DNA from: Hyphomicrobiales bacterium | GTDB lineage: Bacteria > Pseudomonadota > Alphaproteobacteria > Rhizobiales > JAJFHR01 | Direction: 5' to 3' | Assembly (NCBI GenBank): GCA_021775515.1 | Contig: JAJFHR010000028.1 | Coordinates: 1 to 11,045, forward strand | Length of the DNA: 11,045 bases | Shown here: in pieces, positions 1 to 6,707 of the stretch | Layout: every line of letters starts with the position of its first letter | How positions within the stretch are numbered: position 1 is the first letter of the stretch | The notes under the pieces: model-generated | What the model saw: only the letters and a program-made list of their open reading frames with translations | Database searches by the model: none | Told to the model about the DNA's origin: nothing | Program-made: the position numbers and the translations under genes

Positions 1-129
1 TTTGGCTCGATGAAAAAAATGAAAATGAACTAACCCACTTATGTCGGCGAGGGCATTGCGAAATAACGGTTTGACGCCTGAGGTAGCCGGAAAATTAGCA
101 AGCTGCCGGACGTAAAATCTGTCCCCCGA
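1..129. other. Left edge, no confident gene
   Basis: No gene can be called here. On the plus strand one frame is open from base 3 to a stop at 72-74 (about 23 codons) and another from base 1 to a stop at 31-33; either could be the tail of a gene starting left of the window. On the minus strand, the frame that follows the mnmD stop stays open for about 43 codons to the edge, but it has no recognisable motif and no obvious start. No stem-loop with a T-run is visible. I see no sign of the FAD-oxidase domain that is fused to MnmD in the enterobacterial MnmC protein. Confidence 0.4.
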
Positions 130-804
130 TTAGTTTCTTGCACCTATGAGCATATGGCGCTTGTTGGCATGGGCCGGTACTTTTTCAACTGTGAACCCTG
201 CCGATAGCAAGTTTCGACGGACCCACCCCGCAGAAGTGTAGGTCGCCAGGCTACCCCCCTTATTAGTATGATCATAGACTTCCTGCATTAAGTCGGCCGA
301 CCACATATCACGATTGTTGGAGGGAGAAAATCCATCAAGATACCAGGCGTCAGCCTTGCCGCGCCAGCCGCTAAGCCCTGAGAGCACCTCGGCCTTGATT
401 ATGGTCAGTGTCGTTTGCCTGTCTAAGGCCCAGGCAGCCGGGCTCTTTGACAGCTTCGGCCAGTGTTCCAGCAAGGCATTAAGCAACAAAGACAATTCCG
501 GCCAAACAGAAATCGCGCGTTTTATCGATTGAGCTGAAAGGGGATAGGCTTCAAAGGAAGTAAAACTCAAATGCTGATCTTCTTTACGAGTCTGCCGCCA
601 CTGCCGCCAGGTTTCGAGAAAATTCAAACCAGTGCCAAAACCCAATTCAGCAATTTGAAAACTGCGTCGGGCTTTCCATCGCTGCGGCAGGCCATTGCCG
701 TTGAGAAAAACGTGGCGACTTTCGGCGCAGCCATCATTGCGGGAAAAAAAGTGATCCCCAAAACGCACGGAATAAGGCACTTCATCCGCATCCCAAAAAA
801 GCAA
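130..804 (-). CDS. mnmD: tRNA (mnm5s2U34) methyltransferase, MnmD / MnmC N-terminal-domain family
   Basis: Predicted cytoplasmic SAM-dependent methyltransferase for the last step of 5-methylaminomethyl-(2-thio)uridine formation at the tRNA wobble base. The family's N-terminal block is present: PYS-x-RFGDHFFS near residues 10-21, then an Glu-Ser-Arg-HVFLNGN stretch ending in LPQRW. The SAM motif AELGFGTGLNF is at 52-62, and WYLDGFSP is at 154-161 with the Met-Trp pair at 167-168. At about 224 residues it has only the methyltransferase half; the FAD oxidoreductase half of enterobacterial MnmC is not adjacent. The start is doubtful. The first conventional in-frame start is TTG at 804, with only a weak SD-like GAAG before it, but the same frame is open back to a stop at 859-861 and the extra residues (EPIDTTSEDNSHL) look protein-like. 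Family identity is secure; the start is not. Confidence 0.88.
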   Translation of the reverse strand: MLFWDADEVPYSVRFGDHFFSRNDGCAESRHVFLNGNGLPQRWKARRSFQIAELGFGTGLNFLETWRQWRQTRKEDQHLSFTSFEAYPLSAQSIKRAISVWPELSLLLNALLEHWPKLSKSPAAWALDRQTTLTIIKAEVLSGLSGWRGKADAWYLDGFSPSNNRDMWSADLMQEVYDHTNKGGSLATYTSAGWVRRNLLSAGFTVEKVPAHANKRHMLIGARN

Positions 805-833
805 ATGGGAATTATCTTCACTGGTTGTATCGA

Positions 834-863
834 TTGGTTCAAATCCTTTAATGCTGTATTATA
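834..863. promoter_or_regulatory. Candidate divergent promoter region with overlapping -10 elements
   Basis: The gap between mnmD (minus) and the YcaQ-family gene (plus) has a perfect TATAAT on the minus strand (863-858), although no good -35 lies 16-18 bases upstream. On the plus strand, TTGGTT (834-839), a 17-base spacer and TATTAT (857-862) form a moderate sigma-70-like match. The two -10 hexamers share bases 858-862. Minus-strand transcription would begin near 851, just before an AAAGGA (849-844). This is motif reading only. Confidence 0.4.
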
Positions 864-902
864 GTATCTCTATTTTTCTCCACGCTCTCTAGGAATTTGC
901 CT

Positions 903-2102
903 GTGCCCGCATTGATCCGTAATGAAGACGCTAGACGTATGTTTATGCATCTGCAGGGATTATCCTCGCCGCCCGGCAAATCAATTAATGAGCCTGAGGT
1001 TTTTAAGCTGATTGAGCGGCTCGGTTTTGTGCAGATAGATAGTATCAATACGGTAGAGCGGGCGCATCATCAGATTTTATTTTCGCGCAACCAGACCTAT
1101 AAACATCAACATCTCGTCCAACTACATGAAAATGACGCGGCGGTTTTTGAGAATTGGACCCACGATGCCTCGATCATTCCAAGTGCTTTTTATCCTTATT
1201 GGCAGCATCGCTTCGCACGAACCGGCCTGCAACTGCGCCAGCGCTGGCGCAAATGGCGGCGGCAGGGCTTTGAGGAATTGCTCGATGATGTGCGTGGCCA
1301 TATTTCCTCAAACGGCCCAACGATGTCACGGGATTTAACACCAACGGCTCAATCGCGCTCGGGTGATGGCTGGTGGGACTGGCATCCGGCCAAAACTGCG
1401 CTGGAATATTTATGGCGCACGGGAGAAATTGCCGTCATTCGCCGGCAGGGTTTTCAAAAGGTCTACGACCTGAGCAAACGGGTGATACCTGATCCATACC
1501 ATCGGGAAGAAGTCTCGCATGAAGCCTTTGTCAACTGGTCATGTTCCAGTGCACTTGACCGTCTCGGGTTTGCCACCGCGGGTGAAATAGCCGCATTTTG
1601 GGAAGGCGTTTCAATCGATGAGGTTAAAACCTGGATCAGCCAGCAAGGCGACAAGTTAGTACCGGTCGATGTAGAAACCGCCAAAGATAAAGAACTCCGT
1701 TTATCTGTTGCCTGGCATGATTTTCGAGACCGCCTGGCTGAGGCGGGCGAGGCGCCATCGCGCCTGCGTATCTTAAGTCCCTTCGATCCTCTATTGCGGG
1801 ACCGCGCCCGCACAGAACGCCTGTTTGGATTTCGTTATAGAATAGAAGTGTTTGTGCCCGAGGCCAAACGTGAATATGGCTACTACGTATTTCCCATGCT
1901 TGAAGGCAACAGGTTAGTCGGCCGGATAGATATGAAAGCACACCGCAAAACGCGTGAACTCAATGTCAAAGCCTTATGGCTTGAACCCGGTGTACGTTTG
2001 AGCACAGGCCGCAGGGTTAAAATTGACGCCGAGATTGAGCGTATCAGAAAGTTCGCCGGCACAGACCGCATCACCCACCAGCCCGGCTGGCTTCGCTGTT
2101 AG
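903..2102 (+). CDS. ycaQ: YcaQ/AlkZ-family winged-helix DNA glycosylase
   Basis: Belongs to the winged-helix DNA glycosylase family of E. coli YcaQ (interstrand-crosslink unhooking) and Streptomyces AlkZ. I recognise it by collinear blocks: VQIDSIN at 43-49 followed by FSRN, WTHDAS, the GWWDWHP-x-K stretch, QKVYDL, LSPFDPLLRDR, and YGYYVFP with LVGRIDMKAHR near the C-terminus. The catalytic motif reads Gln-Ile-Asp (44-46), the QxD form of YcaQ rather than the QxQ form of AlkZ. I chose GTG at 903 (399 residues) because AGGA at 891-894 sits 8 bases before it; the upstream TTG at 897 leaves only 2 bases. Length is close to the roughly 410 residues of YcaQ. The expected job is removal of bulky or crosslinking alkylated purines. 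It appears monocistronic, with pyrF about 108 bases downstream. Family is certain; the exact substrate is inferred. Confidence 0.92.
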   Translation: MPALIRNEDARRMFMHLQGLSSPPGKSINEPEVFKLIERLGFVQIDSINTVERAHHQILFSRNQTYKHQHLVQLHENDAAVFENWTHDASIIPSAFYPYWQHRFARTGLQLRQRWRKWRRQGFEELLDDVRGHISSNGPTMSRDLTPTAQSRSGDGWWDWHPAKTALEYLWRTGEIAVIRRQGFQKVYDLSKRVIPDPYHREEVSHEAFVNWSCSSALDRLGFATAGEIAAFWEGVSIDEVKTWISQQGDKLVPVDVETAKDKELRLSVAWHDFRDRLAEAGEAPSRLRILSPFDPLLRDRARTERLFGFRYRIEVFVPEAKREYGYYVFPMLEGNRLVGRIDMKAHRKTRELNVKALWLEPGVRLSTGRRVKIDAEIERIRKFAGTDRITHQPGWLRC

Positions 2103-2210
2103 GGCTGATATATATAAAAAGAGTTCTTTAATCACACCTCCATTTTGCAGATGACAGTTTGGGCCAGTCCGATTAAAACCGGCAGAACATCCATCTTACG
2201 AAAGCATTTC

Positions 2211-2918
2211 ATGACATCTAAAATTTTACAACCGCGCGACCGTTTGATCGTTGGCCTTGATGTGCCGACAATTGACGATGCCCGCGCTATGGTCAACACG
2301 CTGGGAGATACAGTCAGTTTTTACAAAATAGGCATGCAACAAGTTTTTGCTGGCGGACTTGATCTTGCACAGGATCTTGTCGATCAAGGCAAGCAGGTCT
2401 TTTTGGATATGAAGCTGCTTGATATTCCCAATACGGTGTCGAAAGCGATAGAAAATATCGCCAAGCTCGGGGTTACCTTCACAACTGTGCATGCTTATGA
2501 TCATGTTCTTCTAGCAGCCGTAGAAGCTCGCGGATCATCAAATCTCCAAATCCTCGGTGTCACAGTCCTGACCAATTTGGATGACAGCGACCTTGAACGC
2601 ATGGGCATTGGAATGACGGCCGGAGAACTAGTTTTGACCCGGGCTAAAACCGCCTTAAATCTGGGCGTCGACGGCGTCATTGCCTCGGCGCATGAAGCCT
2701 CTGCCATCCATAGTGTGGTAGGTGACAAGCTGAAAATCGTTACGCCGGGCATTCGATTGGCCGGCGGTGATGCACAGGATCAAAAAAGAGTCATGACACC
2801 TTCTCTCGCCATTAAAGCCGGTTCGGATTATCTTGTTGTTGCGCGGCCCGTCATTCAGGCACAAGATCCGCAGCGCGCAGCCGCACTGATTATTGAAGAA
2901 ATAGCAAACGCTGCATAA
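2211..2918 (+). CDS. pyrF: Orotidine 5'-phosphate decarboxylase
   Basis: Converts OMP to UMP, the last step of de novo pyrimidine synthesis, as a cytoplasmic TIM-barrel dimer. Visible signatures are GLDVP near residues 15-19, the substrate lysine in FYKIG (37-41), the catalytic D-x-K-x-x-D in FLDMKLLDIPNTV (Asp66, Lys68, Asp71), TPGIR before a DQKRVMTP stretch, and a C-terminal YLVVARPV. The last differs from the usual VVGRP by Gly to Ala beside the phosphate-binding arginine. ATG at 2211 gives 235 residues, normal for the family. The frame continues upstream to TTG 2145/ATG 2151, but those 22 residues are not family-like and have no ribosome-binding site; even at 2211 the SD is weak. Downstream spacing of 25 and 21 bases suggests an operon with the DUF1330 gene and dapB. 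Confidence 0.96.
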   Translation: MTSKILQPRDRLIVGLDVPTIDDARAMVNTLGDTVSFYKIGMQQVFAGGLDLAQDLVDQGKQVFLDMKLLDIPNTVSKAIENIAKLGVTFTTVHAYDHVLLAAVEARGSSNLQILGVTVLTNLDDSDLERMGIGMTAGELVLTRAKTALNLGVDGVIASAHEASAIHSVVGDKLKIVTPGIRLAGGDAQDQKRVMTPSLAIKAGSDYLVVARPVIQAQDPQRAAALIIEEIANAA

Positions 2919-2943
2919 GATAAACTAGAGAAAGAATGAATTT

Positions 2944-3231
2944 ATGAAGGGCTATTGGATTGCAAACGTAAGGGTTACCGATCAAGTTTCCTACGACAAA
3001 TATATTGCCGGGTCCAAACCGGCATTTGAAAAATACGGTGCCAGGGCTCTTGCCCGCGGCGGCCGATATACCCAGTTTGAGGGCGAAGATCGTCCGCGCA
3101 ATGTGGTGTTGGAATTTGCCAGTTATGAAGACGCTGTGAACTGTTATAATTCACCGGAGTATCAGGCCGCCCGCAAACACAGAGAAAATGCAGGTATTGC
3201 CTCGATTGTTATTGTTGAAGGCGCTGAATAG
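2944..3231 (+). CDS. DUF1330 domain-containing protein
   Basis: A 95-residue protein made almost entirely of one DUF1330 domain, a small ferredoxin-like (dimeric alpha-beta barrel) fold of unknown function. Recognisable features are the start MKGYWIANVRVTD, a Tyr-x-x-Tyr segment (YDKYIAGSKPAFEKYGARAL), a GGRYTQFEGEDRPRNVVLEF strand-turn-strand, and the W/Y-Asn-Ser-Pro-Glu-Tyr helix cap (NCYNSPEYQAARKHRE) typical of the family. There is no signal peptide or membrane segment. It lies 25 bases after pyrF and 21 before dapB, so it is probably co-transcribed with both; I recall the same three-gene order in rhizobia. No catalytic role can be assigned. Confidence 0.9.
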   Translation: MKGYWIANVRVTDQVSYDKYIAGSKPAFEKYGARALARGGRYTQFEGEDRPRNVVLEFASYEDAVNCYNSPEYQAARKHRENAGIASIVIVEGAE

Positions 3232-3252
3232 CAACCGCTGAGGATCACGGGC

Positions 3253-4059
3253 ATGGTAGAATTGAAAGTTGGTGTGGTTGGTGCGGCCGGACGTATGGGC
3301 AGCGCGCTCGTACGCATGGTTCACGAAACGCAAGGTTGTGTTGTTGCCGGAGGATCAGAACGTTGCGGCAGCGAGGTTATTGGAAAAGATCTCGGTGAGG
3401 TTGCCGGTATTGGCACCCTCGGCCTTGAGATAGTTGATAATGCGTTGGATCTGTTTGTCGGAGTGGATGCGATTTTGGATTTCACCAGCCCGCAGGCAAG
3501 TGTGGAATTTGCAGCTATTGCCGCACAGGCGCGTATCGTTCACATCATCGGTACCACTGGATTTACCGAAGTTGAGGAAGAAAAAATAAAGGCTGCCGCC
3601 CGCCATGCCCGCATCGTAAAATCCGGTAACATGAGCCTGGGTGTCAATCTTTTGGCCGCGCTGGTTAAGCAAGTGGCTGGAATATTGGATGAAGAATATG
3701 ACATCGAAGTGCTCGAAATGCACCATCGCCATAAGGTTGATGCGCCGTCTGGCACCGCTCTAATGCTCGGCGAAGCTGCCGCGAAAGGCCGCAATATAAG
3801 TTTGAAAGAAAACTCCGTGCGGGTGCGCGATGGCATCACAGGTGCGCGTAAAACTGGTGACATTGGATTTGCGACGTTGCGTGGCGGAAGTGTCGTTGGA
3901 GAACATTCTGTAATTTTTGCCAGCGAAGGCGAGAGAATAGAAATATCTCACAAAGCTTCTGATCGCACACTTTTTGCGCGCGGCGCTGTCAAAGCAGCCC
4001 AGTGGGGATATGACCAGCCACCTGGGCTTTACTCCATGAACGACGTCTTGGGCATCTGA
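3253..4059 (+). CDS. dapB: 4-hydroxy-tetrahydrodipicolinate reductase
   Basis: NAD(P)H-dependent reductase that makes tetrahydrodipicolinate in the diaminopimelate/lysine pathway, supplying peptidoglycan and lysine. The Rossmann nucleotide loop GAAGRMG is at residues 10-16, IIGTTGFT at 98-105, and the catalytic and substrate-binding block HHRHKVDAPSGTA at 157-169. His157 and Lys161 correspond to E. coli His159 and Lys163. A FATLRGGSVVGEH stretch and the terminal QPPGLYSMNDVL match the C-terminal domain. ATG at 3253 has AGGA at 3241-3244, 8 bases upstream, the clearest ribosome-binding site of this operon. At 268 residues it is full length. It is probably the third gene of a pyrF-DUF1330-dapB unit; gpmA follows after 74 bases. 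Confidence 0.97.
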   Translation: MVELKVGVVGAAGRMGSALVRMVHETQGCVVAGGSERCGSEVIGKDLGEVAGIGTLGLEIVDNALDLFVGVDAILDFTSPQASVEFAAIAAQARIVHIIGTTGFTEVEEEKIKAAARHARIVKSGNMSLGVNLLAALVKQVAGILDEEYDIEVLEMHHRHKVDAPSGTALMLGEAAAKGRNISLKENSVRVRDGITGARKTGDIGFATLRGGSVVGEHSVIFASEGERIEISHKASDRTLFARGAVKAAQWGYDQPPGLYSMNDVLGI

Positions 4060-4115
4060 CACTTTTGCGGCCATTGCCAAGAACGGCAAAACGAATAAAC
4101 CTGTATCTCTTTTTC

Positions 4116-4121
4116 TATAAT
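4116..4121 (+). promoter_or_regulatory. Possible -10 element upstream of gpmA
   Basis: A perfect TATAAT lies 12 bases before the gpmA start, inside the 74-base gap after dapB. No acceptable -35 hexamer is found 16-18 bases upstream, and the predicted start of transcription would leave a leader of only about 6 bases. gpmA may instead be read from the dapB operon. Confidence 0.25.
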
Positions 4122-4133
4122 TTACGAGTTCAT

Positions 4134-4757
4134 ATGATGACCAACCAACTTGTTCTTGTCCGCCATGGCGAAAGTATATGGAACAAAAAAAATCTGTTCA
4201 CCGGGTGGAAAGATGTCGATTTGACGCAAAAAGGTATTGAAGAGGCTCATGCAGCCGGGCAAAAACTCAAAGCGCGCGGGATTTCGTTCGATATCGCCTT
4301 CACCAGCAAACTTGTGCGGGCACAGAAAACTTGCACCATTATGCTTGAAGAACTTGGCCAGCCTGATCTCAAAACTATTGAAGACCAGGCACTTAACGAA
4401 CGCGATTATGGTGATTTAACTGGTCTAAACAAGGATGATGCCCGGGAAAAATGGGGCGAAGAACAGGTTCACATCTGGCGCCGGTCGTTTGACACACCGC
4501 CTCCCGGCGGTGAAAGCCTGAAGGGTACTGCAGACCGGGTACTGCCGTATTTCAGAAAAAATATTCTACCTGTTGTGCTTGAGGGTAAGTCCGTTCTGGT
4601 GGCAGCCCACGGCAATTCACTGCGCGCGCTGATCATGGAGCTTGACCGCCTCGGCGCCGATGAAGTTACAAAACTAAATCTGGCGACCGGCGTGCCGATT
4701 ATTTATCTGCTGGATGATACCGGGCAGCCGATTTCCAAAACGGACCTTGCGGTTTAA
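4134..4757 (+). CDS. gpmA: 2,3-bisphosphoglycerate-dependent phosphoglycerate mutase
   Basis: Interconverts 3- and 2-phosphoglycerate in glycolysis and gluconeogenesis through a phosphohistidine intermediate. Key parts are LVRHGESIWN with nucleophile His11, NLFTGWKDVDLT (20-31), ALNERDYGDLTGLNK with catalytic Glu89, the WGEEQVHIWRRSFDTPPPGGES block, and VAAHGNSLRAL with the second catalytic His159. It is the short form (207 residues from ATG 4134, 206 from ATG 4137) common in alphaproteobacteria, against about 250 in E. coli. The two adjacent ATG codons cannot be separated; the only SD-like sequence is ACGAG at 4124-4128. The frame extends upstream to 4065, but that part overlaps the intergenic region and is not family-like. 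Its TAA directly abuts the stop of the convergent lipoprotein gene. Confidence 0.96.
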   Translation: MMTNQLVLVRHGESIWNKKNLFTGWKDVDLTQKGIEEAHAAGQKLKARGISFDIAFTSKLVRAQKTCTIMLEELGQPDLKTIEDQALNERDYGDLTGLNKDDAREKWGEEQVHIWRRSFDTPPPGGESLKGTADRVLPYFRKNILPVVLEGKSVLVAAHGNSLRALIMELDRLGADEVTKLNLATGVPIIYLLDDTGQPISKTDLAV

Positions 4758-5336
4758 TTAGGTTTTTGGCACTGAGGCGGTGGATGCCGAAACAAATGTC
4801 TGCGGTGCTTCGCGGCTTTGAGCGATATAGGCGCGGACGAATTTTTTGATGTTTTCTTTGATGGCACCCTCGTTGGCCAAATTCAACCGATCGCTGAACA
4901 CAAAGGATTCGTTGAATTTCGCTGTATGAGTTTCAGTAACCTCGCGGTCAAAAACAACACCGTTATCCTGGGTTCTAACAACTATATATTGAACCCGTGC
5001 CGTTACAGCTAGTTCAAGACCGAGAAACGGTTGCCTAAGCTCCTTTAACACCGCATTGATTTTATATTTCCCACCGGTGTCACTTAAGAGGGCATGAAGG
5101 TTCAGGGTTTCGCGCAGTGCCTTTTCAAATCCCTGTTTGGATACTTTGGATTTCCACAACGGGTTGTTTTTTGCCGCACCGTTAATGTCACCAATGCCGG
5201 TAGATTTCCATAAGGGAGAATTTTCTGTAATTACCACATCCGTGGTTACTGGTGCCACCATAGCTTCCGGTCTAACACCGCTGGCGCAGGCAGCCAGTTG
5301 AAGAATCATTAACGCTATGATGGTAAATTTATACAT
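4758..5336 (-). CDS. Predicted lipoprotein of unknown function
   Basis: A 192-residue predicted outer-membrane lipoprotein. From ATG 5336 it has a short signal peptide (MYK, then hydrophobic FTIIALMILQ) and a lipobox Leu-Ala-Ala-Cys at 14-17, giving a lipidated Cys17 followed by Ala, which does not suggest inner-membrane retention. The body repeats PLWKS at 41-45 and 59-63. The C-terminal half is rich in predicted beta strands (KYKINAVLKEL, ELAVTARVQYIVV) and ends in a helical RLNLANEGAIKENIKKF. I recall similar alphaproteobacterial lipoproteins, often with unreliable enzyme names; I assign no function. The frame extends upstream to GTG 5372, but that would put 12 polar residues before the signal peptide. 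A second lipoprotein gene is divergent, 75 bases away. Confidence 0.82.
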   Translation of the reverse strand: MYKFTIIALMILQLAACASGVRPEAMVAPVTTDVVITENSPLWKSTGIGDINGAAKNNPLWKSKVSKQGFEKALRETLNLHALLSDTGGKYKINAVLKELRQPFLGLELAVTARVQYIVVRTQDNGVVFDREVTETHTAKFNESFVFSDRLNLANEGAIKENIKKFVRAYIAQSREAPQTFVSASTASVPKT

Positions 5337-5411
5337 GGTTGATGTTTTCTTAGTAAAAAAACCTTGAAACACCTTCTTTTTGCACTGATTCGGTTAACGA
5401 GATAACACGTC

Positions 5412-5780
5412 GTGTCGACAAAAATTTACAAAAATTCCTGCTTAACGATCGTTTTTCTATTTGTTCTACAATCGTGTGGCGGCCGGATAGCGCAACCTGT
5501 CTTGCAGTTTAATGCGCTGGACGAAGCACTTACCTGCGAACATCTAAAAGCTGAATTCAGCCTTAACAAACAAAAGTTTAGCGCTTTGGACAAGGAAGAA
5601 GACAAGCGCAACCGGGACAACACGGCACAGTTGTTTATTGGTTCACCGCTGCTGCTTGATTTAACCGCAACCATAGATCAGGAGCGAGCCGCCCTTAAGG
5701 CCCGCAATACAGAAATCAAGCGGCTTGGAATTGTGAAAAACTGCCTGCCGTTTGAAGCTGACCTCGGTGATAAGGCATAA
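5412..5780 (+). CDS. Small predicted lipoprotein, hypothetical
   Basis: A 122-residue protein with an N-terminal signal (MSTKIYKNS, then CLTIVFLFVL) and lipobox Leu-Gln-Ser-Cys at 19-22, followed by Gly-Gly. The mature part begins with a flexible stretch. Its middle and C-terminal portions are charged and helix-prone (about 45-75 and 88-105, the second reading DQERAALKARNTEIKRL), with a short hydrophobic FIGSPLLLDL between them; this hints at a helical hairpin or coiled coil. Cys42 and Cys112 could form a disulfide in the periplasm. The start is GTG at 5412, with ACGAGA about 10 bases upstream as a weak ribosome-binding site. I do not recognise a named family. It ends 17 bases before the convergent ada-like gene. 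Confidence 0.75.
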   Translation: MSTKIYKNSCLTIVFLFVLQSCGGRIAQPVLQFNALDEALTCEHLKAEFSLNKQKFSALDKEEDKRNRDNTAQLFIGSPLLLDLTATIDQERAALKARNTEIKRLGIVKNCLPFEADLGDKA

Positions 5781-5797
5781 TTCGCCAATTTTTCAGT

Positions 5798-6700
5798 TTA
5801 GGATAACAAGCCGGTTTCCCAGCCGATAATGGCATGTTTGCGGGTCAGGCCCCAATGGTAGCCCCCCAAAGCACCCGAAGCGCGCAGGGCGCGATGACAC
5901 GGCACAACAAATGAAATAGGATTGCGTCCAACCGCCGAGCCAACGGCGCGTGCCGCTTTGGGCCGGCCGATATGCCGGGCAATATCGCCATAGGTAACAG
6001 CCCGGCCAAACGGCACCTTGAGCAAGGTTTCCCAAACGGTGACATCAAACTCACTGCCAATCAGTACCAGTTTCAATGGCTGGTCGATGCGCCAGTTTTC
6101 CCGATTAAAAGATCGTGAGGTAAACTGCCGGGTCAAAGCTTCATCTTGATAAAAATGAGCCTTTGGCCACCTGCCCATCATATCTTCCAAAGCCACTTTG
6201 CGGCCGTCTTCACCATCTTCGCAAAAGGCCAGACCGGCGAGGCCCCGGCTCGTAGCCATAGCCAACGAGGTGCCAAAGGGTGAATCATGGAAGCCATAGG
6301 CAATAGAAAGGTGTTCGCCACCGGCCTTATAATCACCTGGCGTCATGGCTTCATACTGGACAAAAAGATCATGTAAGCGGCTTGGACCCGACAGGCCAAC
6401 TTCATAGGTTGTATCCAGAACACTAACAGAGTCAGCCAAAAGACTGCGTGCATGCTGAAGGGTAAGGGCGCGAATAAACTCCTTTGGGCTCACGCCTGCC
6501 CAGCGGGTAAAAAGTTTATGAAAATGAGTTTCGCTCAACTCCACATGGTGGGCGATATCTTTCAAGGGAGGATGGTCACGCCAGTTCCGGCCGAGAAATT
6601 CAATTGCCTTGGCAACAACAGCATAATCTTCTGCACCTGGTGCTCCCAACTGCCTTTCAGCCTGGGCAATATCGCTATTAGTTCTAACTGCATGATACAT
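5798..6700 (-). CDS. AraC-type HTH / methylated-DNA-protein-cysteine methyltransferase fusion (Ada-like)
   Basis: Suicide repair enzyme that moves the methyl group of O6-methylguanine (and O4-methylthymine) to its own cysteine, fused to a DNA-binding regulator domain. Residues 31-125 hold two AraC-type helix-turn-helices, with LKDIAHHVELSETHFHKLF in the first. Residues about 131-300 are the methyltransferase: KVPFGRAVTYGDIA, then IGRPKAARAVGSAVGRNP with the likely arginine finger (Arg251), the active-site VVPCHR with Cys268, and a terminal GLTRKHAIIGWE. The N-terminal zinc/methylphosphotriester domain of E. coli Ada is missing, so the methyl switch that makes Ada an activator is absent; whether the HTH still regulates is unknown. 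ATG at 6700 has AAAGG 10 bases upstream. 300 residues is normal for this fusion class. Confidence 0.93.
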   Translation of the reverse strand: MYHAVRTNSDIAQAERQLGAPGAEDYAVVAKAIEFLGRNWRDHPPLKDIAHHVELSETHFHKLFTRWAGVSPKEFIRALTLQHARSLLADSVSVLDTTYEVGLSGPSRLHDLFVQYEAMTPGDYKAGGEHLSIAYGFHDSPFGTSLAMATSRGLAGLAFCEDGEDGRKVALEDMMGRWPKAHFYQDEALTRQFTSRSFNRENWRIDQPLKLVLIGSEFDVTVWETLLKVPFGRAVTYGDIARHIGRPKAARAVGSAVGRNPISFVVPCHRALRASGALGGYHWGLTRKHAIIGWETGLLS

Positions 6701-6707
6701 GATTTAT

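Noticed and set aside
1..129. 43-codon minus-strand open frame after mnmD as the FAD-oxidase half of MnmC
   Set aside because: It has no GxGxxG dinucleotide loop or other FAD-domain motif and no start.
2078..2090. Palindrome CCAGCC-C-GGCTGG at the end of the YcaQ-family gene as a terminator
   Set aside because: It lies inside the coding sequence and is not followed by a T-run.
2145..2210. Upstream extension of pyrF to TTG 2145 or ATG 2151
   Set aside because: The 22 extra residues do not resemble PyrF N-termini and lack a ribosome-binding site.
4074..4089. TTGCC-AAGAAC-GGCAA hairpin after dapB as a terminator
   Set aside because: The stem is only five pairs and no T-run follows.
4737..4769. 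CCAAAA...TTTTTGG as a bidirectional terminator between gpmA and the lipoprotein gene
   Set aside because: The arms are A/T-rich, short, and about 22 bases apart, so the stem would be weak.
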